NCBI RefSeq assembly: GCF_030463565.1
Contig: NC_134655.1
Location: forward strand, 8,444,372 to 8,508,371
Source of the DNA: Pelecanus crispus
Lineage: Eukaryota; Chordata; Aves; Pelecaniformes; Pelecanidae
Direction: 5' to 3'
Length of the DNA: 64,000 bases
The stretch's first letter is position 1. The number at the start of each line of letters is the position of its first letter. The notes below the pieces were generated by a model. That model was not told the origin of the DNA. It saw only the letters and a list, made by a program, of their open reading frames with translations, and searched no databases. This document shows positions 37,601 through 49,478 of this stretch, in pieces. A program made the translations under genes and the position numbers.

Positions 37601-40600
37601 TCATATTTGTCCACTATTCAGTGGGTGCTGGGCAAAGTTCCCCTGAAAAATATCATTTCTTGCCAGCTTACTTGCTTCAGAACCCTTGTCTTGACAATTT
37701 TAAAATTAAATTTCAGTTTCCTGTTGGATGGGAAACTTTCTTGATTTCTTCCATAGGAAAAAAAAAAGTCCAAACCCAACAGCTGCTTCTTTACATGTGT
37801 GGAAATTCCCCACAAAGCAAAAACTCGTGCTTTCTGCTGGTCCTGTGGGTTTGAAACTCGCATGTAATGCCAGAAGTGTTACTAGATCACCTCTGGTGAG
37901 CTGGATGAGGTGACTGGTTTCTGCAGTGCGGTGGATCCCATCGCTGGAAAGTACAACTTCTGCCTCTGGCATTTCAGCAAACCAAACCACTTTTGCCACT
38001 GCCCCCTTCTACCAGATGTACACTTCCAATAAGCATGGTCCAGAGTCAGGAGGAAAGCGGGTACCAAACATTACTGTTTAGGACTGTCCCAACAGCAGTT
38101 CTGCAGCTCTTGCAACATGTAGTTGCTGGGTGCTGTATCCGTTTGCATCGCTACTGTCCCTGGGGGTCTCCCTCTTGCAGTCCGCTGAGCAGTGCAATCA
38201 CAGCCAGAGCCTGTTTTTCCAAAGCAATTAAGCCAACACAGAAGTCAGATCTTACCAAAAGTCCATGGGAATTAGTCCTCAGTTCTTGTATTACCAACAT
38301 TGGGTAGTTAGGACTGTGAGAAATGTTGATTGCTCTGAGCAGCAGAGCTGGCAGAGCCACACCAAGGCGGCGGTGAACCAGCGGGCCCTTCCTCGCACAG
38401 GTCAGGAGGGAAATGGGTACCTGAACGTTACGATGATGTTCATTTGATGTAATCAATATTGGTCTATTTGCTTAGAAAGTAATGAAAAATACATAAAAGT
38501 ACCTTCCTCCATGGTCTTGAAAGTACTTAAGGTTTTGAAATTTCATAAATAATAATTCTAAAACAGTTCCATTTCGGCACTAGGTAGCACAGCAAATGTT
38601 AAAAATACAGGATTTTGGCATACTTTGTTATAGGAGGCAAGCAAAATTTGAAAATGGAAAGTAATGGCACATCACACTCTCACAAACACAAAGAGCAATG
38701 TTCTGAAATGTACTTTGCTTCCCTAAAGAAATGACATGAAGTGTTTGTGATGGTGAAGGAAGGACAACTTTGCAATACCTACTGCAAGAAGCCATTTGAT
38801 CATTTCAATGCCACTGGAGAAATTCAGAGGTTAATAAGGCTGCTTCGAAGAGGTATAAAACAATGTCTAAAAAAAAGGAAACATCAAGTAAAAGTTGCCA
38901 CGCTTTGCCAGGGTATTTGTCATTTAAATATAAAACAGTAGCACTGCCAATAGAAGCAGAACATGAGCTGTCAGCATTTTCTCTTCATTGCAATATCATT
39001 GTACAGCTACAGACCAAGCAGGCAAGCAAATAAATAATAAAAATACAGTTTGTCTAGCTGAGCTAGATTCTCACAGTAGGCATTCTATAAACAACTCCTC
39101 TAATTCATTTTGATAGAGCATAATTGACTTTACAAGGTTTTAAGAGCTTTCTTCTCTTCAGGACAAATGTAAAGACAAAACAATGTATTTTATACTAGAT
39201 GAGTTTTGCAACTTCTTTTAAGACTGTAAAATAATTCCTTTGTACACAGCAGTGGGTGGTAAATGTTTTCCTGGCTGCAAGTTTCCACTATGGGCATGCA
39301 AAGTGGTTTGCTGGAGTGAGAGCACCAACAGCTACTGCTGAACCCATCGGAGCCAGTAGACCAACGAGGCTACATTTGAGTGCAGTGGGGTATCCACCGT
39401 GCTCACGCGTGACAAGGTGGCCTCAAGTATTTGGCTGGGCAATGCCTAGAGAATTCTAGGCACCAGTTCAGACTGTGCTCATACTGTATAGAGGGATTTG
39501 CAAAGTCTCCGATGCCCTCTTTTAATGGAGAAATGTAGGCAAGCCAAGTTGGAAATGAAAATTGTCAAAGGTAGAATTGCGCATCTCATTTCTTTCTAAA
39601 TCCAAATTATTTGGGATTCAGAGCATGTCCTAGGATTTATGATGTGGAGGAGAGAATTAGTGATTCTCATGCAGAGAGCACAAGGGGCTTTGCTTTTACT
39701 ACCAAGATGTATTTTCATGAGAAATCCAGACTTGTCGTGGCCTAGACTTAATGTAAATTAGCCTCTTATGAGGTGACTCAAGAAGAGAAGGTCTAATGAG
39801 GTGTGAAGAAGCTTTTAAAGTACAATATACTCTAATCAGTGTGTGTATGTGGCTTAAAGGGAACTTCTGTCAGCACCTAAAAGGGAGCATTTAATACTTA
39901 ATCCCCAAATAACATTAGAGTCCATATTCTGTGTAGACTGCACACAGAAAATTAACATCTATTCCACAAATTATAACAACCTTTAAAACCCTTAACAGCT
40001 CTTTGATTAAAGGATATCAAAGGCTTTATGATCATGAAACAATTAATCTAACACCTAACTCCACTGGGGAAATGTTTTCATCCTCCCTTTAGCAAAGGCA
40101 AAACAGGGTTAGGATCCATTTTGCCCAAGATCCTACCAAAAACCAAAGGCAGAGCTGGGGCCGTGCCCACAGTCTCCCAGTCCAGAGCTCTGCCCAGCAG
40201 ATAATATTCCCTGGACCTGACTGACAGCTTCACAGCGGATTGCCTTGGCCTGGCTCTGTGGCCCCATCATCTCTTGACCAAGAGAAAAAGATTGTCCCAG
40301 TCTGTGTGAACAGCCTCTGAATGTCCCCGACGTGGGCTGCACCATGGCTGTTTTGAGGGGGCACGGGAGAGTTCTCCCAGAGCAAATCATGATCCTGTGG
40401 GATCAGCAGCTCACTGCAGAGAGGTGAAAGACAGAAGCTAATCATTGGCAGCGAAGTGACTTTGGAAGGATGCAGACTAACGAGATGACAGGAAATCTCT
40501 GTGCTGTAGCAAATTGTTGGCAAAAGGAGACAGCGGGGGAAAAAATTGGACTGTCAGATAATTTGTACCTAACAACCAGCCTGAACCCAGATCAGAGCTC

Positions 40601-41000
40601 TGGCTCTTATACTGCCAAACTCGGGGGAAATCTGAACAAAGTTCAAACTTCATTGCTAACACCCATCAACATAATGAATAGAATAAGCATCTGTGATATG
40701 ACAGTGCCAGTCTGCAAGGAAGGCTTCAATCCAGGGCCAGAAGTTTTCAGTTACCCTTCTGAACAATTTCTCCTTGCAAAATGCCTACACCAACGCACGT
40801 ATAGGTATATCTTACTGCACAGATAATTCCAAGCATTATTGTGGAACAAAAGAGAGGAGCCTGAGACAGCAAAATAAAGGAGGATGCTCATGAACTTGGT
40901 TGACCTGGCTTGTCCTTGGCAGACTCCCCCAGCTGTGAAATGCAGGCACGAGTGTCCTGTAAGAAGAATGACGTGGCAGAGGCACTCAGGCTGGGTGAGC
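34691..41000. other. Intergenic region, AT-rich part
   Basis: About 6.3 kb with no recognisable gene. Reading frames are all short and lack motifs. It includes further AATAAA hexamers (for example 36711-36716) that could serve a longer IL1RAPL2 transcript, a second CTCF-like motif near 35991-36005 (CCCCGGTGGCAGCA, one core mismatch) and a MIR-type SINE relic at about 40078-40203. In mammals TEX13A is annotated in this neighbourhood; nothing like it is seen here. Confidence 0.6.
40078..40203 (-). mobile_element. MIR-type SINE relic, minus strand
   Basis: The reverse complement matches MIR body and head blocks. TTTTGCCCAAGATCC corresponds to the 'gacCTTGGGCAA' region, AAAGGCAGAGCTGGGG to the 'cccggCTCTGCC' region, and CAGTCTCCCAGTCCAGAGCT to the tRNA-like head with its 'GCACTGGactgg' part. 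It is about 125 bp and diverged. Confidence 0.7.
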
Positions 41001-44000
41001 GTATCTGAGGGGTGCTACGGAGTGACAATTCGGGGCAGAGAGGGGCAGGAGCTGAGTGCATGTGGGGCTGGAGCCCACCACCGCCTGCCTAGAAGACGTG
41101 CCCATGCCAGCAGCTGGGGGGGATGCGTAGGGCATGGCCACTGCTTGGACACAATGGCTCCAGCAGCTCGAGGTCACTGCAGCCTGCTCTGAGGTCCATG
41201 AGAGGGCTACCAAAACTATTTATGGTACCCAGTTCCTGAGCTCCCCAGTGTCCAGAGAGCGGTAAATCCTAACCAAACAGCTCTGCCCCCAGGAAACAGG
41301 CTAATAAGGGGCTAATAAAAGAAACAATAACAGTAGTCATTAATTCAGCAATCTGTTTTAAATCCCTTTCTTAAACCATTCACTATGTCTTAGAAACTCA
41401 TCATCTTAGTTGTCTTTAAGATGCTGAAGTCCCTGGAGAGGGTATAGAAATAGCATTGCCCGTAGCAGGGAGCGTTTTATGCGCAGTATAAAGCTGGTCA
41501 CAGTCATACAGGTTAAGTGGGACATGAGGCCTTAGGTGGCCGCTTGCAAGGTCTGGGCACCACTTGCGATACCTGGGTGCTGCCGTCCACGGGAGGAGGA
41601 GAGGACATGTGTCTGCAGGGCAGCGGTGGAAATCTCCATCACTGCACCACGAGCACCGGGACGGAGAACTGGAGCAGCGCAGCCCGACGGGCAGAGTACC
41701 CCGGCGCCCCGCGGGCCGCCGAGCATCACGCCGGCACGTCTACAGTCAGCAAAATAGAGGCAGCCCATGACAAGGGCTTCTCTTGCAAAATACAGCAATG
41801 TAACCTTTGAGCTGGTAATCATTTTTCCTTTCTGGCAGCCAAACAAATGTTACAAAAGAGTGATTCTCAGCATCCATTATACCCTGAGGGTTAACAAACA
41901 TGTGTAAGAAGAGCTCCAGATAGAGAGCTGGCAGCCTCAGCTTCTCCTTTAGTGTGTGGAGAGCTCTACTGAGACTTGAAGGATGATGGGAGTTGTCTTT
42001 TCTTCGGTTTGTTTTTTTTTTTTTTTTTAAGAAATAAGGTCACACAAATTGTCAGAGGAGCATGTGGAGCGATTATAGCAAAAGCACAGAAGCCTGTCAG
42101 AGAAACTGCCTGATCTGAGAAGCCTGATTCTTGTTATTTTACAGTAAGACTGTAAGCACAAACTCTCCCCAAGAGCTGGGGGGAGGCGCAGTGGTTTGTG
42201 CAGGGCAGTGACAGAAGTTGAGGCGGGAGTGGGCAGAAGGGCAGAGCCCAGCGTGGCCGCGTGAGATGGCCGGCACTGCCCTCACGGCGCCCTGCAGGGA
42301 CGGAGCTGGCGGGCTCCGTGCAATGGGGCGATGCAGCGCCCGTCACCCTGCCGCGGCTGACTGCCCAAAGCTGCTGCCTTCCGACCGTCACGTCTCGGGG
42401 ACGCTAGTTGCTGATCTTGGGGCAGTTTCTAGCGGACAGGCTTGGACCTCTCCTTTGGCAGCCTTTTCCCTTTGCTCAGCAAAGAGGCGGAGGCTAGAGC
42501 GAGCCCAAAGACAGTGGCCGGTGTCAGCAGGGTAGGGATGCGGTGTTCAAGGGGGGGCACAGGGATGCCCATCTGGGGTCCGTGTCCAGGTCACAAGCGT
42601 TCAAGTACTGTCACTTGCTCAGGAGAGGATGCAACAGCGTTTCAATACACATGTCCACCAGGCCTCGCTGGCCCCAAAACCTCACCAAAGTGTCTGATTT
42701 CTAATACTTGCTCCCGCTGAGGCAGCAAACACCACAGGAATAGCACTGGTGACAAAGCTACAATGTCAGAGTGGGACTAACGTGTCACCAGGTAACCTAG
42801 TCAGGACCAGTTTAACTTGTAGCGAGTTGTTAGCTTTTTAAATAGTACTTACAAATGGTGATGTAGAAGCTGTGTTTTCACAAATTAGCTGAAACAGAAC
42901 CGGCTCAGATAATCACCAGCCTCCGTACGGCTTTGTCTGGCACCACCGGCACCGAAACCTGCCCCTGGGCTGACCTCCCCCGGCCCAGCCCGCTCTGCTT
43001 TTCCCCAGGTTTACCCAGCACTGGGGGTATCACTGCTGACCCGTCGGCCACCCTGCACGGACACAACACCATTTTCCTGATGATTTCATGTTTAACTCGT
43101 ACTTTGCCCTGAGCCACGCGAGACGGTTCCCTGGCTGTGGGAAGGGAAAGGCTCCTTACAGGCACCTTGAAATGCAGCACCGGGGCAGTGAGGCTCACTG
43201 TAACATTTAGAAATTACATTTTATGCTACTTGGTTAATTCAGGAGCTTACTGGGTAACACCGAGAAACTGGGTGAAGGCTCTAACGACACCACGATCAGA
43301 TCCTAGCCTGCAGCCTTTCATATGGAGTGAGATGAATTCAGTGTACGTGTGAGCGGTGATGAGCCACCGACGGTAGGCTTCGTTAGAATAGAGCAACATT
43401 TCTTTAACTTCGTTGTCTTCCCTGCAGGCTGTGGAGGAAGTGACTAACTCCTGAGCAGGCAGTCATGGACCTGGTGAGAGATGTCAGGTATGTGTTGGAA
43501 AGTAAAAATGTGCGGTGCCCTGTCTAGTCATGGTGATACTAGTCAAGTATAAGTCATAGCGCTACACCTAAAACAGACTTCCCCAGGGAAATCACAGACT
43601 GCTAACTCGGAGGGAGAAAGCGGTGGGGATTTTTTACACGAAGATGATAAAATAAAGGTCTCCAGCTGAGACAGCCATTTCAGGAGACGAATGATAATTT
43701 GCCAGAACAGGGGACAGCTGAAATTAATAATGATATTCTGCTGTAATTTGTACTACTCAAAAGCCAGAGACAAATCAGTGTAGTCACTAGGGATCTGTAC
43801 CTGATTTCTCTGAATGAGAATTTGTTTCATTAATCTGAGCAGCTTAGAAGGAAGATTGTAATAATGCTGAGCATTTGGCTTCGGTTGATCCAAAAGCTTC
43901 AACCGAGGACAAAAAAAGACCTGTGAGTTACAGGGGCTGTGTTTTTGTAACTAGATTAGTTAATGCGATGTGGCTTGGCAGAACTTGTGATTCCGTTTAA

Positions 44001-46700
44001 CATGGAGGGGAGTTACCAGCCGTATTTTCAGTTTGCCATCTGGAGTACAAAACCATGCCCCCTTTCCCCCCCACCCACCCAGTTTTACATGGGTAAGACA
44101 TCAAGGACTTCACAAAATTTTAAGTAGTGAGCTGAAACCACGCTCCCCACTCAAACCAACCAAACCCTCCTGGAGTCAGCTGTACTGCAAAAGACCACAA
44201 AAGTCGCAGCATAAAGTTAATGTTGCCCACATGCCAGAATTGCCCCTCCTGACCCCACTGGCAATCGGGTTTCAGCTCAACTAAACTCCAGTTACCTTTC
44301 TCCCAGCCTGCGCTGCTGCGAAGGGCCTCAGCACCTCTCCAGTGTGGGGTCACCCTGGGGGCTGGCCCCCGGCGAGCCCTCCCCGCCGCCTCCGGTTTCC
44401 TATCTGATCAGCTGGGAAGGCAAAACTGCAGAAAATGCTCTCAAAAGGTTAAAAAGAAAAATGCAGTACAAATGCTGGCCAAGTAAGGATCAGCTCTGGA
44501 AGCTTTCTAATTCTCAGTTTGAGCTTGGACATGTGGAAAAAATAATAGTCATGAAAGGACTTGCAGGCCCTCCCAATCTACAGGAAGAATAAACAATACA
44601 AAGGGACACAGTAAAGAGAAAAAAAAGATAATTTCTGATTATCCTCCCAGCAGTTGTAACATGGAAATTAGGACAGGATAACAGGCAATTTAATGCCAAC
44701 GTCTGCATTGGAAAAGTGGAGGTGGTCACAAAGGGGATTAAATAGGACTGTAAAAACAGCTAGCATCAGTACGGGAGAATCATCAAATAAGCCAAAAAGA
44801 GAAAGGGAATAGGGATACACGACACTGACCTTTGCTACGTTGTTCACAGAAATGTCAAGGGAAAACACAAAGCCATACAGCCACACAAAAGTAAAGCAAG
44901 TGGTTATCTGGCTGAGCAGGAGGACATGTCTGGACAAGAAAGAAAACAATTGATCTCTGTGGGGTAACCTAAGTCCAGCAAAAAGAACAAAAGAGTTCAA
45001 GTATTGCAGAGTTAAACTGAAAGGTTTTCTGGTTTTAATGAAAAAAAACCCACCTAGCAAAAAAATGCAAGTGCTCTTGCTGCTTCAAAGCAAGAAGTGG
45101 TATAAAGCATGCAGCTCAGAAGAGGTGTGGGAGTACCCACAGCGCCTGCGTGTGTATTCACAGTCACCACAAGGAACATCTCTGCTTTTAGAGACCAGAT
45201 TAAAGAAGAGAAAGTGCCCAGAGCCCGGGCGTTAATCTGCGCCAGGGGAAGCCTGCAGCACAGCCAGGCTGGTGAGCCAGCCTCCGCTGTGTCCCAAACG
45301 GCTCGGCACAGCTAGGGTCAAGGCCAAAGGGGAACAGCGCTGGGCTGGCTAAAACCACAAAATAATTCGTCACTACCTCCCGCTGCTGCATCACGGTCTG
45401 CTGCGTGACTACCTGTGTCTGCAGGGATTTATCCCCATGTGGGTCGGGAGCACACGAGGCGTTGGTGCGGGCTGCTTGCCACCGCTCTGCTCCGAAACGT
45501 GAGCGGGTGGAGGAGGTGGCTCTGGGCAGGGCCGTGCAGGGGACAGCTTGCCACACGTTGGGCTCTGGGAGCTGTGGTGGTGGCCTGAGGGTGGAGGAGA
45601 AAGGTGGACAGCCCACGGTGTAGGGCAGGCTCTGCAAAGGCACAGAGGCGTGCAGCTCCCCATGGGCACCGGTGCCCAAGCGAGAGCGCGTGCCGAGTGC
45701 GGCTCGGCTGCCGGCTGGGAGCGCTTAGGGCTGCATCCCTGCTCTGGTCACTCAGGATGAGCACAAGCCTCCTGCACAGGGCAGGCAGGGTGCAGGAGCT
45801 ACGTGCTCACACGGAGGAAGAGGAACTGTCTGGCAAGGGCTGTCCTCCGAGTTACAGCTGAAGTGTCCTAAAACTAATGGAGTAGAAAGCTTTGGAGGAA
45901 GTGTGATGGACCATGGCAGAGGGCGTTGCTGTGCGGGGCCGTGACTCCTGTTGTGCTGCAGCAGACCGGGTACGTTGCAAAATGCGATAGCTGCGCTTGC
46001 TGTAAGTCCCCACGTTGCACAAAGATGCCCCTACTTTGTCTCTGCAAGAAAGGAGCCCATGTGAAGGTTTTATCAAAGAGGCAGAATATAGAATCTGCGC
46101 AAACCAGCCACACTTGTGTTCCTCTCCTCTACCAGCCATGATTGCTGGCAGCTGGGTCCCTGCCTGATGAGGGAGCTCAGCTTTTGGCAGGAGGTTCTAG
46201 GTTCCCACTCCTGCGGCTCAAGGTGTTGGGCGAGTGCTGCCCGGTTCTATCATGCGTGGTGCAGAGTCTGAGCTGGTAGGTACAGTTATGCTGGAAATGC
46301 TTTAGTAGGAGCTGTGTGGCCTTGGGGAATTTTGAATGAAAGGCGAGGTAAGTTTTTGAAATACCATCTGTGTTTGCAGGAAACACTGGTGTTTGCAGGG
46401 AGGGAGGAACTGCTGAGGTGCCTCCTGTTTGTGGGGGTTTTAGGCTGGGAAGTTTCATGGTTAGAGCTACAGTTGGGCCTGTTGATGAGTTGGGTTGAGG
46501 TGACGAATTGCACGAAGCGCCTTACTGGGATGGGGCTCATCTTGCAAAGCCCATGCAAAGATCCAGCTCCCCCAGCTCTGCTTCAGGGTCCAGGGCTGTG
46601 CCTCAGTGCCACGTCCTCGAGTGAACCTAATGCAGAGGGCACTACCTGGGTGCTGGGCAGGCAGAGCTGATGGGTGGGGCATTTTCTGGGATGATTTCTC
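41001..46700. other. Intergenic region, GC-richer part with CpG-containing patches
   Basis: Base composition rises here, with CpG-rich patches at about 41640-41760, 42230-42420 and 45430-45740. Open frames are longer only because stops are rarer in GC-rich DNA; several overlap on both strands and none shows a protein family. A T-run lies at about 42009-42028. It also contains a candidate splice exon at 43428-43487. No gene is called. Confidence 0.5.
43428..43487 (+). other. Candidate spliced exon (orphan or alternative 5' exon)
   Basis: A pyrimidine-rich tract and CTGCAG acceptor (AG at 43426-43427) precede a 60-bp segment that ends in CAG|GTATGT (donor at 43488). An alternative donor CTG|GTGAGA lies at 43474. 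An ATG at 43465 opens MDLVRDVR up to the second donor, and an in-frame stop precedes it. It could be an upstream 5' UTR exon of NRK, part of a non-coding RNA, or chance. Only splice-site quality supports it. Confidence 0.25.
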
Positions 46701-49448
46701 ACTGTTTTAGGAGAAACAGATGGTGACCTTGTAAGCGAGCAACAGCAGTAGCAGCTCCAGAGCAATGGAGCGGGTCTGCCCTGCACATAACGCTCATGTA
46801 AATGCTCCTTTTCAGGCATAAGCACATGACTGACCTCAAGTGAGTGGGCGAGCTGTATTTTTATTGCTATACAATGACGCAGAGTTTACTGACAAAAGCA
46901 GATTGGTCAGCTGGTGGGGATTTTTAATCACAGAGAAGTTTCAGTGGTCACTGAATGTTAATCCACAACTGTTTACAGAATCACATTCTTACCGCAGCAT
47001 GTTGCTTTTCCTGTGCAGGAGTTAAAAAATGTATTTTAACACAACTTAATGGTGTATGGTTATTAACTGACTTAAGAAGAGTGTCTGTGAAAATTACAGC
47101 ATTTAGGAGACAGGCAGTAACTTTATTTATGTGTATATATAATGTAAATCTATATCCTTTATATATAAATACATCTAGCTATGTGGGATATGTCCTACAG
47201 GAAACAAAGGGGTCTGGTGATGGATTCGCATAAAACTTTATGATGTGGTTTTCTGGCTTTCAAGATACTGCCAATTTGTCTGTTTAAAAAAAAAAAAAAA
47301 AGCCCAAACAGTACTTCAGAGACTTGGTTGTAAGCTTTCATATTCAAATATCAAATGATTGTATTAGTGTTCCTCTTTTAGTGTTAACTAATCCAAAGGA
47401 AAAACACAGGAAGGGCAGGTGAGGCGTTGGGGTGGGACTCGGGGGGTGACGCACCAGTTATGTCTGCCCGCACTACCACAGTGGATGTGTAAATGTGGAT
47501 AACGGCTATTTTACTCCCACTCTTAGCGTGTAAAGTTTATGAGCTCATGGGCCATCTATTACTTTATAACCTAGAACTGGGGCTTCTGGAAAGCAAAGAA
47601 TTAAAGGTGAAGTTGGCCTTTTCCAAACCTGTAAGAATTTGCTTGCAGAAGCGAGGCCCCGGGAGTGCAGCACCCCAGATTTGGTCTGTAGAGGATTCCA
47701 GACTTGCCGACTCTGCTTGGGATTGCTCACCCCATGACCTCGTAAGATGCTCAGGCCTCGGCTGGATGAAATCAGCTTTCGCCCTTTAGAGCAATGTAAG
47801 CATGCAAACTGCTTGGAGAAGGTATGAGAGCTCCAGGACTTAAAGATGCTTAATTGGTTTATGGAGCTAAACTCCTTAAAGAACTTAAGCTGCTGTGAAA
47901 AGGGAAGCTGGTTTAAATCCCCAATTCTCCCTGCTGGAAGGCTGAGCCCGGTGCGCTACAGGGTGCCAGTTCTGGGCTTGGCCGCAACTCGGCTACCGTA
48001 AAGCAGCCAGGCAGCCCTCCGCAGGGGACGGATTTCCTGGGTGGCACAGAAGCTGCGATGGTCAGGACATCTTGTTCACCAGTTACTTTGGACTAGTGAA
48101 ACAGTCTGAAAGGCTGCTGAAAGCAGCTGTAATTTGGGGAGGTCTGAGCACACTTTCACTTACCCTAGGAACTGGAAAGTGAGACACCCATGAGAAATGG
48201 AAACCAACAGGTCTGCTAACATGTGGTGCCTCTGTTTCTACTTTGTTGGTTTGGGTTTTTTTTTTTTTATTGTCTAGTTTCTGCTTCAGCTACTGGCTCT
48301 CATTATGCCTGTTGTGATTAAAAAGCCCACTATTTTCTCCTTAGGAGAAAATATAATGTCATTTCTCTTTTTAATAAGGTAAGAGCTTTAGCTATTCAAG
48401 GTGGCCACAGAAAGCCATTTTGTCCTCAGTTGTTAATTTTTGTGCCGCTTCCTTGCACTGAATCCAAGTCTTCATTTCTGCTCTGTGCGTTATTAGAAAG
48501 ACGCTGGAGCTGCTGTTCCAGCATCCATCTCATCAAAGCTGTATGGGAGGTAAAGTCCCTTCCCCAGTCTTTCTTCTCTGCTTCTGCAGCCATGATCCCA
48601 TCGGCCCTTTCCCCACAGTATTGCACCAAGATGTTCCCACAGATTTGCTCCGTTTGATGCGGTTTGCGAGTGCCCCCGGGATTCAGTGGTCCGGGCAGTG
48701 TCCAGGCTGTGCCGGGTGTGGGAAGGAGGGTCTGTGCCACAGCCCTTCCACCCCACCGCGTGCAAGCTGGGCTTGCACATAACCTGGCACGAGCTGCCGT
48801 TAAGATGAATGTTGTCTAAACGGATTTAGGTTACTGAGCCACGTGTGCTATATAGTGCAGCCCTGTGCCACTTGCCACACTCCCTCTCTGTGCCCTCTGT
48901 GAACTAAGCAGCAATTATTTGGTATTTGTTTCCAGGTTATCAATAAAAGCAGTGAATACGCCTGGTCTTGGACCTGCGCAAACACGTTCCTTCCTTGCCC
49001 ACAAAACTTCCATGACTAAATATCGGTGAATGACTGGCAGATGTACCGAGACTTCCCGTTCTTCCCAAGCCACTAAACAACTTGTCAAATTTAATTTTTA
49101 AAATGTTTACAGTCTCAGCTGACAGCTGCAGTGTGCAGTGGCAACATCAAAGCGAGTGCACCTACCCGCTGCTTTCCCAGATAGACTGCAAAGTGCAGGG
49201 AGAATGCTGACAGACCCTCGTGAGAGCCGTGTTGCCTGCTACCAGACTGAGCATGGTGTTGCAGACATAATTGAAACTTGGCTGGAAGTTATATGCTGGT
49301 TATTAATATACAAAGATAGAGAATGTTTAGATAGGACTGGCAAGGATATACAGGAAAAGGCATAGACTTATTCATGAGTTAGTTTTGGAAGAGGACTCTG
49401 TTGCTCAAGGCTCAAATGAGCTTCCCCTTGCCTTTCCCATCCAACAGT

Positions 49449-49478
49449 CACACACACACACACACACAAAAAAAAAAA
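49449..49478. repeat. (CA)n microsatellite followed by A-run
   Basis: About nine to ten CA units, then about eleven A residues. Confidence 0.95.
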
